A stretch of 64,000 nucleotides of DNA from Haematospirillum sp. H4485 (GCF_012102745.1 NZ_JAAVSY010000005.1:1-64000), one strand, 5' to 3'; positions 47,221 through 56,428 are shown, counted from the first letter of the stretch. A program made the numbers and translations. Notes: generated from the letters alone by a model not told the origin.

Positions 47221-47640
47221 CTATTCCCCCAGCAGCGAACGACGACCCGACAGGGTTGAACTACCATCCCCCCGGTCCCGCGATGTACCGGACAGGGTTT
47301 CAGTCCAGTATCCGGACAACAGGGGCAAATACCGGGGCCGGACCGGGCGCGGACGCGCCGCCTCAACCGATTCCCGGGATGGCTTTGCCGGCGCGGATAC
47401 GACAGGCGCGGATGGCACACTCCTCCCGCCTGCCGGCTCTGTCGGAGCGGGAGCCGGGGGAGGAGGTGGTGGTGGAGCGGAAACAACAGGAGCAATACGG
47501 ATCTCGGGCATTGGCAAACCACGCAGCCCGGATGAACCGGACATACGCGATGACAGCAAGGCCGACCCGGCATGAGACGGACCAAAACGGCGCATGGCCA
47601 GCATCATGGCTGCATTGGTGGACGGCGTAAAACTGGCCAT
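47221..47640 (-). CDS. proline-rich phage protein
   Basis: 139 residues from ATG 47640 with GGGGGA about 6 nt upstream, first gene of the structural transcript. A short helical N-terminus (TPSTNAAMMLAMRRFG) is followed by low-complexity Pro/Ala sequence (about 50-85, with seven Pro in a row) and a basic C-terminus. Disordered for most of its length. No family recognised. It precedes the portal gene by 3 nt. Confidence 0.65.
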   Translation of the reverse strand: MASFTPSTNAAMMLAMRRFGPSHAGSALLSSRMSGSSGLRGLPMPEIRIAPVVSAPPPPPPPAPAPTEPAGGRSVPSAPVVSAPAKPSRESVEAARPRPVRPRYLPLLSGYWTETLSGTSRDRGDGSSTLSGRRSLLGE

Positions 47641-47691
47641 CAAATCCCCCTGTTCACACAATCCAGAAACACAACACGCCAACGCCAAAAG

Positions 47692-47716
47692 CCCGCCTGC
47701 CGGAACGACAGGCGGG
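47692..47716 (-). terminator. terminator-like hairpin in the leader of the structural operon
   Basis: Minus strand CCCGCCTG, 9-nt loop, CAGGCGGG, then CTTTTGG. It lies between the promoter at 47772-47800 and the first structural gene, so it could end read-through from the upstream gene pair or act as an attenuator of the structural operon. Confidence 0.6.
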
Positions 47717-47771
47717 TTTCCCCCGTCAGCAATCCGGCACGGTGGACACACCTCCGGCGTTGACAGGGATT

Positions 47772-47800
47772 GGTATACAGAGAGACGCCCCAAAAGTCAA
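47772..47800 (-). promoter_or_regulatory. sigma70-like promoter of the phage-like structural operon
   Basis: Minus strand TTGACT (47795-47800), 17 nt, TATACC (47772-47777). It stands in an AT-rich stretch directly after the stop codon of the upstream gene and about 130 bp before the first structural gene. Confidence 0.65.
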
Positions 47801-47813
47801 GAATATTTTCCTA

Positions 47814-48209
47814 TTAAAGGTCTTTTTTCTCATTCAACAGCGCCCGGTACAACTGCCAAGGCGTCAGAACCCAGGGCCAGCGACGCCCCAGAATGCGCTT
47901 CACCGCCTCCACGCAACTAAAGACACGCACCGGCGCCAAACGGTGCGGCGGCACACCCCGCCGCGTAACAACCGTCTGATAGCCCCCCGCCGCCATCACC
48001 TGCGCCACATCCGGGGCCGGGCACACCGGATCAACAGGCATCACGATCACTTCGGTACAGTGCGCCATGGGATTGACCACAACCCACCCCCCACGGCCGG
48101 CATCACAGACCGCGATCAGGCAATGACGGAACCCCGGGCGCAATATCTTGAGAAAGGGCACATCCGCTACGCCGGAAAAGCCAACAACGGCATCAGACTC
48201 CCCGGCCAT
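47814..48209 (-). CDS. conserved phage-associated protein, possibly papain-like fold
   Basis: 131 residues. The ATG at 48209 overlaps the upstream stop (TGATG), so I use it rather than an earlier in-frame codon. Visible pattern: LRPGFRHCLIAVCDAGRGGWVVVNP with a His early, then VVTRRGVPPHRLAPVRVFSCVEAVKRILG and a C-terminal LTPWQLYRALLN. A His-first, Cys-later order with SCVExVKR is reminiscent of permuted NlpC/P60 (papain-like) proteins, but this is inference. It forms a two-gene unit with its upstream neighbour. Confidence 0.65.
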   Translation of the reverse strand: MAGESDAVVGFSGVADVPFLKILRPGFRHCLIAVCDAGRGGWVVVNPMAHCTEVIVMPVDPVCPAPDVAQVMAAGGYQTVVTRRGVPPHRLAPVRVFSCVEAVKRILGRRWPWVLTPWQLYRALLNEKKDL

Positions 48210-48574
48210 CACCCGACAATCCCCTTGCGCCGCAATGGCTCTTCCAGAAGGGTCAGCCCCTCCTCCCACCACCGGGCGGCCTGCCGCTCTTCCTCCAGGC
48301 GGGCATCCGGCGGAGCCAAAGCACGCCCGTAACGGGCCAGAACCATGGCCTGCCGGGCTCCCAGCACATTCTGTTGCCGCAACCCGGCCGCCACACGGTA
48401 CACATCATCGGGATCACAGGGCCGCGCCGTGTCACCGGCATCCGCCACAAAACGCGCCCCCTCGTCACGGGCCAGCTGGCACCGCCAGAACCATAACCAA
48501 GCCTCCTCCGCACTCATGAACGGACAACTTTCTCGTATACTCAGGGGGCGCGGCGCCTTTCGCCGTGTTGCCAT
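48209..48574 (-). CDS. conserved alphaproteobacterial protein of unknown function
   Basis: 121 residues. SAEEAWLWFWRCQLARDEGARF, then a helix pair with DPDDVYRVAAGLRQQNVL and RQAMVLARYGR, then EERQAARWWEEGLTLLEEPLRRKGIV: an all-helical, Trp-rich protein. ATG at 48574 has GGAG about 9 nt upstream; MSAEEAWLW 19 codons later is an alternative start. Coupled by TGATG to the next gene. I recognise the pattern as conserved beside phage structural genes in this order, without a known function. Confidence 0.65.
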   Translation of the reverse strand: MATRRKAPRPLSIRESCPFMSAEEAWLWFWRCQLARDEGARFVADAGDTARPCDPDDVYRVAAGLRQQNVLGARQAMVLARYGRALAPPDARLEEERQAARWWEEGLTLLEEPLRRKGIVG

Positions 48575-48691
48575 CAGGTCGTCTCCACGTTAAGACACTA
48601 TCAAGAAGCACCCCATGGTCTAGGAATATAATCCTTGCTCGTCAAGGGCGAGCTTACACAGTGTGTTCCCGATAACTGGAGAGCAGAACGC

Positions 48692-49327
48692 ATGCTTACC
48701 CATCACGCCCTGTGGACAGCCCTTGACCGCCTGGCCGAAGATCACGGACTGTCCCCATCGGCACTGGCAAAAAAAGCAGGCCTGGACCCGACCACGTTCA
48801 ACCCGTCCAAACGGTTTGGCCGCGACGGCAAACCCCGCTGGCCAACGACAGAAAGCCTGTCCAAGGTCTTGCAGGCCACTGATACGCGTCCGGAACATTT
48901 CCTGCAGCAGGCCGCTGAAGCCATGGCGGAACCATCCCCCCCCCCACAATCCATCCTGCCCCTGGTCAGCCAGAATCAGGCCCGCAACGGGCTGGATGCT
49001 GCCGGAAACACCCCCGACAGCACCCAGGACGCCATCGCCTTTCCTGATGTCAGGGATGCGGACGCCTGGGCGCTGGAAATTCACGGTGACACTTGCCTGC
49101 CGGTCTATCGCGACGGCGACCGGCTGATCCTCTCCCCAAACGCAACTGCAAGGCGCGGCGATCGGGTTGTCATCTACACCAAAGACAAGACCTTGATCAT
49201 TGGTGAACTGACAAGAACAACAGCAACCCGCATGATCGTCCAGCCCTTCGGGGCCGGCAGCACGGATCAAGCCATAGACCAGACAGACATCGCCTGGTCG
49301 GCGCGAATCCTCTGGGCCAGCCAATAA
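48692..49327 (+). CDS. LexA/CI-type HTH regulator with non-catalytic S24 domain
   Basis: 211 residues. N-terminal HTH (about 5-70: LDRLAEDHGLSPSALAKKAGLDPTTFN, then TESLSKVLQATD). C-terminal LexA-like domain from about 120. In this fold the catalytic Ser sits in a GxSMxP motif; here the sequence is EIHGDTCLPVYRDGD, with Thr-Cys in place of Ser-Met. The catalytic Lys strand reads KTLIIGEL, with Gly where Lys is expected. So self-cleavage looks impossible and another form of control, or constitutive binding, is likely. ATG preceded by GGAG. It is divergent from the phage-like cassette and the nearest candidate regulator of it. Confidence 0.85.
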   Translation: MLTHHALWTALDRLAEDHGLSPSALAKKAGLDPTTFNPSKRFGRDGKPRWPTTESLSKVLQATDTRPEHFLQQAAEAMAEPSPPPQSILPLVSQNQARNGLDAAGNTPDSTQDAIAFPDVRDADAWALEIHGDTCLPVYRDGDRLILSPNATARRGDRVVIYTKDKTLIIGELTRTTATRMIVQPFGAGSTDQAIDQTDIAWSARILWASQ

Positions 49328-49470
49328 AGACATCCCCGAAAAATCGACACGAACACCACCGCTCACACGGTAAGGTATATTTATTGGCAGAAATACAGCG
49401 CAACCTGTATGCTGACAGCCGAGGAAACAGGTTTGTCTCGAAACAAACTGCAAGGAATACGAGCGCGCTT

Positions 49471-50349
49471 ATGTCAACACAATCAACCCAACCCGGCATT
49501 TCCATAGTTTTCGTTGATGGCACCTGGCACACCGGCAACCCCATGATCATGGGACCGGGCACCCAGTCCGTATGGATGGGAAGCACGGCCTTCGACGGGG
49601 CACGCTACTACGAAGGTGTAGCTCCGGACCTGGAAGCCCACTGTGAACGGGTTGTTCAGTCTGCCCGCATCCTGGGGCTGAACCCGACCCTCGGCGGGGC
49701 GGATATCGCAGCCTTGGCCCGGGAAGGTATTACCCGCAGCGGCGGAAAGAAGGCCCTGTACATCAAACCCCTGTTCTGGTGTGACAACGGCTTTCTGGTC
49801 CCTGATGCCAGCTCGACCCGCTTTGCCCTGCACCTGTTTGAAATCGCCATGCCGCCCGCAAGCCAGGGCTTCAGCGCCACCCAGTCTCCCTTTCGCCGGC
49901 CGACACCCGATGCCGCACCCACTGCGGCCAAGGCCGCCTGCCTGTACCCGAATGTCAGCCGGGCCCTCAGCGACGCGCAGCAGCGCGGCTTCGATACGGC
50001 GGTCATGCTCGACAACCACGGGAACGTGGCGGAATTTGCCGCCGCCAACCTGTTTCTGGTCAAGGATGGCATCATCCGCACCCCGGTTCCGAACGGCAGC
50101 TTCCTGAACGGGTTGACACGACAGCGTGTTATTGCCCTGTTGCAGGCCGATGGCACCCTGGTGGAAGAAACAACGCTGTCCTATGATGACCTGATGCAGG
50201 CCGACGAGATCTTTGCCACCGGCAACTTCTCCAAGGTATCGCCCTGCATCCAGATCGAAGGGCGTACCCTGCCGCACGGCCACGTAACCCAGTGGGTGCA
50301 GCAGCTGTACAGGAACTTTGCCTTCGGGCACGCCAGCATCGCCGCCTGA
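49471..50349 (+). CDS. ilvE: branched-chain amino acid aminotransferase (PLP fold type IV)
   Basis: 292 residues. ISIVFVDGTWHTGNPMIMGPGTQSV at the N-terminus, FDGARYYEG, AKAACLYPNVSRAL with the likely PLP Lys, GNVAEFAAANLFLVKDG and FATGNFSKVSPC fit class IV aminotransferases. These reversibly transaminate Leu, Ile and Val, or D-alanine in close relatives. The ATG at 49471 is preferred; AAGGA is somewhat distant (14 nt). D-amino acid transaminase activity cannot be excluded. Convergent with the helicase gene. Confidence 0.85.
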   Translation: MSTQSTQPGISIVFVDGTWHTGNPMIMGPGTQSVWMGSTAFDGARYYEGVAPDLEAHCERVVQSARILGLNPTLGGADIAALAREGITRSGGKKALYIKPLFWCDNGFLVPDASSTRFALHLFEIAMPPASQGFSATQSPFRRPTPDAAPTAAKAACLYPNVSRALSDAQQRGFDTAVMLDNHGNVAEFAAANLFLVKDGIIRTPVPNGSFLNGLTRQRVIALLQADGTLVEETTLSYDDLMQADEIFATGNFSKVSPCIQIEGRTLPHGHVTQWVQQLYRNFAFGHASIAA

Positions 50350-50372
50350 GGGATACCCCGGCCTGCCCTTCC

Positions 50373-53192
50373 CTACGCGGTCGGGGGGCAGGCTGGCGGG
50401 GGGCAGGCCGGGACAGGTCCCAGAAAGTCCGATACCTCGCGCACCGCATCGGCCAGACCCAGGCGGCGCACTTCGGTCCCCGGTGGAAACGCCCCGTGCA
50501 AACGCGATGGCAACAGCGGATCCAGCAGGACAAAAACACCCCGGTCATCCGCCCGTCGTACCAGCCTTCCAAAGGCCTGCTTCAAGCGCAGCCGTGTCAG
50601 GCGGTCATCCCAGTCACGCCCGCCAAAGGCCTTGCGCCGCACCCGGTGCAGGATGTCCGGGCGGGGCCAGGGAACCCGGTCAAACACCACCAGACGCAGG
50701 GCACGCCCCGGCACATCCATGCCATCGCGCAGCGCATCCGTTCCCAAAAGGCACGAAGGTTCGTCGGCACGAAACAGGTCAACCAGCGTGGCCGTATCCA
50801 TTCCGCTCACATGCTGGGCGTACAGCGGAATGGCATGTTCGGCCATTGCCGGCATGATGCGTTCGTACACAGCGCGCAACCGGGATACCGCCGTAAACAG
50901 CCCCAGACCACCTCCGCCGGACGCCAGGAACAGCGACCGGAACGCCGCCGCCACCCGCGCCGCGTCGTCACGGCGTACATCGGTCACCACCAGCACCCGG
51001 GTCTGGCCGGCATAGTCAAACGGAGACGCCACCGCCGCCCGCACAGCCGGCAACGAAAGATGCACGGCACCGATGCGGGCCTCGGCAGCCTTCCAGTCCA
51101 CGGCCGGATCACCGGATCCATCCCGCAGCGTTGCCGAAGCCACCAGCACGCCATGGGCCGCATCCTGCAGAACCTGGGCAAAAGGCAATGTGGGGTCGAT
51201 CCAGTGCCGGCGCATGCCGACATCAAAATCACGCCCGTCCAGCCGTTCCACAGCAAACCAGTCCACATATGTCTCCGGCGTCCGGGTCTGCAGGCTGTCC
51301 AGCATGGCACGCCAGGCAGACAGATGCCGCAACACCCGGCGCTCCAGAGACCGGATCAACCCCTCCATCCGCAAGCGCACCGATGCGTCCAGCTCTGCTG
51401 CATCGGCATCCAGGCGCACGGCCAGCGCCTTCATCAGGTCCTGGACCGGACGGGACTGGGTTTCCAGGGCACGCTCCAGCTCTGCCGCAGCAGCAGCCAG
51501 ACCGGGGACCGGCGGCTCGACATCCGCTTCCAAGGAATACGGGTGCCCGCCTTCCTGCGACCGGGCATACACCTGCTGCCGCACCCGGTGCAAAAACCGC
51601 TCCGCCGGGCCATGCGGGCTGTCCGACCCCAGACGGTTCATCCACCCCGGCCCGGGCAAACAGCGGGCCCCGTGCAGGATCGCATCCAGGGCATCCTGTG
51701 CGGCGGGATCATCCTGCACGCATTCTTCGGCACGGCGTTGCAGCCCACGGGCACGGGACCGGGTGCCCTCTTCCGCCCCCAGAATCCAGCGCCGCAGTTC
51801 CGCTGTTTCCAGCGCCCCCAGATGAGCCGAAAAGGCACCATCGGCCGCCTCGAACACATGGTGGCCTTCGTCAAATACATAACGGACCGGCAGCCCGCCC
51901 CCGGGATCACCCCCCGACGCGGCAGAGCCGTTGCCCAGCATCCGCATCACCAGGGCATGGTTGGCCACCACAATGCGCGCCCGGCGGGCCTTGCGCACCG
52001 ACCGTTCGACAAAACAACGGTTGTAATGCGGGCAGGCGGTAAAGACACACTCCCCCCGGCGGTCGGTCAGGCCCGCTACGGTGGAACGCCCCAGAATATC
52101 CACCAGCCATCCCGGAAAATCACCGCCAATCATGGCCCCGTCACGGGTTGCCAAAGCCCAGCGGGCCACCAGCCCCAGGGCAACCGCCCGGGCCGGGTTG
52201 ACCGACAGGCGACCGGCGGCTTCCTCCAGATTCAACAGACACAGGTAATTCTCGCGCCCCTTGCGGACCACAACATGGCGCGCCTTCTCGCGCGGGTCGG
52301 GGTACAGGCGGGCCAGTTCATCCTCCAGCTGGCGCTGCAAGTTGCGGGTATAGGTGGACAACCATACCGCACCGCCATTCTTCTCGGCCCACAGGCTGGC
52401 CGGAGCGACATAGCCCAGGGTCTTGCCCACACCGGTTCCGGCCTCGGCCAGCACGAACCGAGGTTCCCCCTCGGCATCACGGGGCTCGAACGCCTCGCAG
52501 CACGCCGAGGCAAAATCCGCCTGCTGCGGCCGGTCCTCGGCAGCGCCGCCCAGAATCTGTGCCAACCGGGCACGGGCATCGGCCGGGCTGACCGGCACAC
52601 AGGAGGCCGGCGGTTCGGGCGCATGCTCGGAAATCTCCGGCAGGCTTTCCCACACCCGGAATCCCGCAGCCACCACTCGGCTGTGCGGCGGGTCGCCGGT
52701 TTCACCAAGGGCATGCAACACACAGCGGGCCCACGGCCACCCCGCCCGCAGCAACCCCCAGGCCAGCGCACGCGCCTGGTGCCGTGACGTGCGCGACAAG
52801 GTGGACAGATCCCGCAGCAGGGCCACCACAACCGCCGACAGGGTGGTTGCTTCCTGCTCCGGCCCAGCGGGCAAGGCAATATGACAGGCCGCTGCCAGCC
52901 CGGCCACCGTCGGCAGGCAAAAGACCGCCGGCCGCACGAAAGCGTACAGTTCCAGAACATCACAGGCCGGAAAAGGCGCACAGCCCAAGCGTGCCGCCAC
53001 CGCCGGCGCATGGCACACCAACGGGGGAGCCGAAGACGCAAGCCAACGGACAGCCGCCGCCCGGTCCAGGGTCAGGATCTCCCCATCGGGCGTCAACACA
53101 ACCGCCGACACCGCACCGGCAACAAGAACCGGGGCATCGGGCAGCAAAAGCTCAAGCGTATCAGGATGTCCGCACGTCATGGAGGGGACCAT
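50373..53192 (-). CDS. DinG/Rad3-like Fe-S ATP-dependent DNA helicase
   Basis: About 939 residues. N-terminal region (1-240) of the alphaproteobacterial type (LELYAFVRPAVFCLPTVAGLA). Walker A AEAGTGVGKT at about 249-258. Four Cys for an iron-sulfur cluster between motifs: YLCLLNLEE, CVFTACPHYNRCF. Walker B as DEGHH. C-terminal motor with LVASATLRDGSGDP, LLGTDALRDGMDVPG and FGRLVRRADDRGV (Q/R-rich motif VI). Such 5'-3' helicases help resolve R-loops and forks. The start is uncertain: ATG 53192 or 53180, neither with a good ribosome site. Confidence 0.88.
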   Translation of the reverse strand: MVPSMTCGHPDTLELLLPDAPVLVAGAVSAVVLTPDGEILTLDRAAAVRWLASSAPPLVCHAPAVAARLGCAPFPACDVLELYAFVRPAVFCLPTVAGLAAACHIALPAGPEQEATTLSAVVVALLRDLSTLSRTSRHQARALAWGLLRAGWPWARCVLHALGETGDPPHSRVVAAGFRVWESLPEISEHAPEPPASCVPVSPADARARLAQILGGAAEDRPQQADFASACCEAFEPRDAEGEPRFVLAEAGTGVGKTLGYVAPASLWAEKNGGAVWLSTYTRNLQRQLEDELARLYPDPREKARHVVVRKGRENYLCLLNLEEAAGRLSVNPARAVALGLVARWALATRDGAMIGGDFPGWLVDILGRSTVAGLTDRRGECVFTACPHYNRCFVERSVRKARRARIVVANHALVMRMLGNGSAASGGDPGGGLPVRYVFDEGHHVFEAADGAFSAHLGALETAELRRWILGAEEGTRSRARGLQRRAEECVQDDPAAQDALDAILHGARCLPGPGWMNRLGSDSPHGPAERFLHRVRQQVYARSQEGGHPYSLEADVEPPVPGLAAAAAELERALETQSRPVQDLMKALAVRLDADAAELDASVRLRMEGLIRSLERRVLRHLSAWRAMLDSLQTRTPETYVDWFAVERLDGRDFDVGMRRHWIDPTLPFAQVLQDAAHGVLVASATLRDGSGDPAVDWKAAEARIGAVHLSLPAVRAAVASPFDYAGQTRVLVVTDVRRDDAARVAAAFRSLFLASGGGGLGLFTAVSRLRAVYERIMPAMAEHAIPLYAQHVSGMDTATLVDLFRADEPSCLLGTDALRDGMDVPGRALRLVVFDRVPWPRPDILHRVRRKAFGGRDWDDRLTRLRLKQAFGRLVRRADDRGVFVLLDPLLPSRLHGAFPPGTEVRRLGLADAVREVSDFLGPVPACPPPACPPTA

Positions 53193-53253
53193 AACGCGCC
53201 CGCAGACATCCGTCACCTGCCCATCACGCGGCACCACGCAGAAAGCGCGGCGA

Positions 53254-53640
53254 TCATCCCCCCCCGGAACGGCCCATGCCGGCCAGGGACTGCACAAGAC
53301 GGAAAACGGCTTTTTTCTGCTCCGCCGTCAGCACGGACAGCCAGGCCAGAAGGCGCAGCTGATCACCATCCAGCGGATAGTCGGCGGGGGCCACGCACCC
53401 TTCAAGACCATCAAAGAAAGCCTAGACCGGCACATCCAGACAACAGCCGATACGAAACAGGCGGGACGCCGGAATACGGTCCACCGCACGTTCGTATTTG
53501 TGGATCTGCTGCGGCGACACCCCGGCAACCTGCCCCAGGGAACACAACGTCAACAAACGCAACTTGCGGAACTGCCGCAGGGATTGCCCCAGATGGCTGT
53601 CAACAGGGTCCGCCGCCCCACAATCAAAACCAACCGTCAC
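53254..53640 (-). pseudogene. XRE-family HTH regulator interrupted by an in-frame amber codon
   Basis: From a GTG at 53640 (GGGGGTG upstream) the frame gives LGQSLRQFRKLRLLTLCSLGQ, then VAGVSPQQIHKYERAVDRIPASRLF, a Cro/CI helix-turn-helix, and DVPV followed by TAG at 53422-53424. The same frame continues AFFDGLEGCVAPADYPLDG and LAWLSVLTAEQKKAVFRLVQSLAGMG to a TGA at 53254. The continuation is the usual tail of this alphaproteobacterial family, where DVPVSFFF is common, so a Ser codon has probably become TAG. Either the gene is dead or a 72-residue HTH-only form is made. Confidence 0.75.
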
Positions 53641-53743
53641 AAACACCCCCCGCACACGACACAGCACACAAACACACAGCCTGTTGCCAAGGCATGGAAC
53701 AAACCCTGACGCTACGTTCTGATTACCACAAACACGCTATGGT

Positions 53744-53819
53744 GTACGCAAAAAAGAACGTACAAGAACATATAATACAACACGTTGTGATCTGGCTGGC
53801 ATTATGCGATCGGCATAAT
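53744..53819. promoter_or_regulatory. inverted repeats between the XRE gene and tRNA-Asn
   Basis: GTACG/CGTAC arms at 53744-53748 and 53759-53763 enclose an A-rich spacer. ATTATGC/GCATAAT (53801-53807 and 53813-53819) are perfect 7-bp arms around a GATCG-like centre. They lie 100-180 bp upstream of the XRE gene in an AT-rich region and could be its operators. The rest of the gap from 53641 to 53886 shows nothing else I can name. Confidence 0.4.
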
Positions 53820-53886
53820 CTGGTTTTATCGACGACATGCCGACATCAAGGCAGGATACCTGCATACATCCGATGCACCGGGCATG

Positions 53887-53922
53887 AAAAAAGCACCCCG
53901 CGCAGAATACGGGGTGCCTTTT
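53887..53922 (-). terminator. terminator of tRNA-Asn
   Basis: GCACCCCG/CGGGGTGC stem with a 9-nt loop. Minus strand is followed by TTTTTTC, plus strand by CTTTTT, so it works in both directions. Begins 9 nt after the tRNA CCA end. Confidence 0.9.
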
Positions 53923-53930
53923 TAATTCGA

Positions 53931-54005
53931 TGGCTCCGGCGGTAGGATTCGAACCTACGGCAACCCGATTAACAGTCGGGGGCTCTACCGCTGAGCTACG
54001 CCGGA
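53931..54005 (-). tRNA. tRNA-Asn (anticodon GTT)
   Basis: 75 nt on the minus strand. Acceptor stem TCCGGCG/CGCCGGA, D-arm GCTCAGCGGTAGAGC, anticodon arm with loop CTGTTAA (anticodon GTT), T-arm GTAGGTTCGAATCCTAC and an encoded GCCA end. All four stems pair. Confidence 0.97.
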
Positions 54006-54024
54006 ACGCGCTGTCGAGGCGGGG

Positions 54025-54053
54025 TTTTTAGCAGTATCGCCCTCATATGGCAA
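54025..54053 (-). promoter_or_regulatory. promoter of tRNA-Asn
   Basis: Minus strand TTGCCA (54048-54053), 17 nt, TAAAAA (54025-54030), about 20 bp upstream of the mature tRNA 5' end, followed by GC-rich sequence. Confidence 0.55.
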
Positions 54054-54075
54054 GGCTGTTTTCACACACCCGGCC

Positions 54076-56337
54076 TTATACCGCCAACCGCAGGGCTCCC
54101 GCACTGAACCCCGACCACTCCCGACTCAACCGGCCGGATCGCTGCGACAGGGTGGTGGACACCTCCAGCAAGGACCCCGCTTCGGATCGCGTGGCCTGCG
54201 CGGCTTCGGACAGGGCGTCCAGATCCTCGGCCGCCTGGATCATCCGGGTGGATGTCTGCTGGATCCTGTCTGCAATCACCCCCGTGGCACGGGACTGGTC
54301 AACCATCGATGACGTCAGGTCACCAACCAGTCCGTTGACACCGGAAATCAGGCGGCTGACACGGATCATGGCATTGGCCACGTCCTGGCTGACATCTGCC
54401 ACGGCGGCAACCCGCACCCGCACATCCTCGGTGGCGGCGGCGGTCTGGCGGGCCAGCTTTTTCACCTCGTTGGCAACCACGGCAAACCCCCGGCCGGCGG
54501 CTCCGGCCCGGGCGGCCTCGACCGTGGCGTTCAGGGCCAGAATGTTGGTCTGCTCCGCAATGTCGGTGATCAGGTCCACCACGCCGTCAATTTCCTTTGC
54601 CACCCGCGACAGACCGGACACGGCACGCATGCTGTCCTCGGCCATTTCCACGCCGTTGATGGTCAGGGTATTGGCACTGGACAAACGCTCGATCATATCG
54701 GCGCTGGAACGGGACAAATCCTCGGCCGAACAGGCCAGGCTGGTCACAAAGTCCGAAACCTGGCTGACCGCACCATTGACCATGTCAATGCCACTGGCTG
54801 CGCGGCAGGCAATGGTATCCAGCTTGCGGGCGGCGTCCTGCACCACACCGGCATCCCCGACCACACCGTCCATGCTGGTCTCGAACACCTCGGCCATCCG
54901 CCGGCTGGAGGTTACAATGCTCCAGGTCAGCATGGCCGCTGTCATCTGGCCGTAATGGTCCAGAACCGGAAACACGGACAGGGCCACCCGCTCGTTACCC
55001 AGATGAACCTCGCCCATCCACGGCAGCTGACCGGGATCAGCCACCAGTTCCGACAGCCAGCCCGGCTGCGGGTGGAACAGGTCGACCGAAAGCCCCTCCA
55101 GACTGTCTGTCCCCGGGGGCAATCCGTTCAGGGATGGTGCAATTTGTTCCAGGGCATTGCGGGTGGCGGCATTGATCCAGCTGATCCGCCCATCCTGGGG
55201 GCTGACCGTCACAATATTGACCGGCATCGCTTCCAGCATCTGCCCCAGGGCAAAGGCACGGGTTGCCGTATGGCGCAACACCTTCAGGGCTGAGGCAATG
55301 GCACCAATTTCGTCCCGCCGCCAGAAATCCGGCACCGGGGTTTCCACATCGCCTTCGGCAAGACGCTGGATCGACCGGCGCAGGGTCACCAGCGGAACCG
55401 ACAGCGATTCCACGGCATAGCGGTTTGCCGTATACCAGGCCGCACCGAAGAAAAGGGCCAGGATCAACAGGCTGATGGACAGGATGACAACCGACCCCTG
55501 AACCCGTTCATTCAGGATGGTCTCAAGGCCCCACAAGGACCGGCGGCGCATGTCCTCGAACGCATCCAGCGCGGCCAGCAGAACCGCCTGGCGCTCCTGA
55601 CCGGAGACAGCACCCTGCCCACGGCCAACGCTGGCCAACGCCGTATCCACCGCCCCGGAAACACGGGTGGACAGCGCCGGCATCATGGCGGCTACAGCCG
55701 AATCCTCTGACGTCTCCATAACCGTGGCATACCCGCTTTCCAGCGCCGAGAGGTGCCCCCCCATCACCGCGCTGGCACGGATGATATCAAGCCAGGTATC
55801 GCCGGATGCCGATGCCTCCAGCACGTACCCGGCCATATCCGCCACCCCGGTAATCATCTTCGGCAAGCGTACGACCAGGGAATCCATCAGGTAATAGCTG
55901 GGCAGCTCCGGATCCAGGATCAGGTTGGAATGATCCCCGGCCTGCGCAACAGCAGACTCCAGCCCCGCGATCATGTCGCGCGCCCGCTCGGGGCCGGGTA
56001 CCGCTGCAAAATCAGTCCACAGCCGCTCCACAATCGCGTGGGGGCCCCGCATGTCCAGAAGATCGGCCTGCCCCCGCACCGATTCCAGCCCCGCCGCAAC
56101 GCGGGCCACGGTTCCCGCATCCGGATTCGTGGCGGTCACCATGTAACGGGCCGTGGCAATCTGGGCGTCCAGAAGCGGGGTGATATAGGCCGTCCCCACC
56201 GTTTCCTTGCGGGCGAAGCTGATGGCCTCGTTCTCGTGCCAGACCAGAAGGGCAACCGAAGCCAGGGCCGGGGCCAGAAAAACAGCCAGAACCAAGTGAA
56301 TCTGGTGCTTGACCGACAAAAAACGCAGCGAGGACAT
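54076..56337 (-). CDS. transmembrane methyl-accepting chemotaxis protein with PAS-like segment
   Basis: 753 residues. Transmembrane segment 1 near 12-33, a helical periplasmic domain to about 280 (with [17 protein letters not shown]), segment 2 near 282-304, then a HAMP region. A PAS-like stretch follows (about 355-460, [25 protein letters not shown]). The cytoplasmic signalling region has its hairpin tip at [41 protein letters not shown] about 9 nt before the ATG supports this start. It senses an unknown ligand and signals to CheA. No chemotaxis genes are nearby. Confidence 0.9.
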   Translation of the reverse strand: MSSLRFLSVKHQIHLVLAVFLAPALASVALLVWHENEAISFARKETVGTAYITPLLDAQIATARYMVTATNPDAGTVARVAAGLESVRGQADLLDMRGPHAIVERLWTDFAAVPGPERARDMIAGLESAVAQAGDHSNLILDPELPSYYLMDSLVVRLPKMITGVADMAGYVLEASASGDTWLDIIRASAVMGGHLSALESGYATVMETSEDSAVAAMMPALSTRVSGAVDTALASVGRGQGAVSGQERQAVLLAALDAFEDMRRRSLWGLETILNERVQGSVVILSISLLILALFFGAAWYTANRYAVESLSVPLVTLRRSIQRLAEGDVETPVPDFWRRDEIGAIASALKVLRHTATRAFALGQMLEAMPVNIVTVSPQDGRISWINAATRNALEQIAPSLNGLPPGTDSLEGLSVDLFHPQPGWLSELVADPGQLPWMGEVHLGNERVALSVFPVLDHYGQMTAAMLTWSIVTSSRRMAEVFETSMDGVVGDAGVVQDAARKLDTIACRAASGIDMVNGAVSQVSDFVTSLACSAEDLSRSSADMIERLSSANTLTINGVEMAEDSMRAVSGLSRVAKEIDGVVDLITDIAEQTNILALNATVEAARAGAAGRGFAVVANEVKKLARQTAAATEDVRVRVAAVADVSQDVANAMIRVSRLISGVNGLVGDLTSSMVDQSRATGVIADRIQQTSTRMIQAAEDLDALSEAAQATRSEAGSLLEVSTTLSQRSGRLSREWSGFSAGALRLAV

Positions 56338-56428
56338 GGGAAACACCCCTTGATCGTTTGACGGGCAGAAAAACACTCAAAGGTAAAGTCACACGGTACA
56401 GCAGGGGGTCGGAACGCCGCAAGGTACG

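Noticed and set aside
50292..52787. Long plus-strand open frame opposite the DinG-like helicase
   Set aside because: Composition is that of an antisense shadow; the minus strand has Walker and Fe-S motifs.
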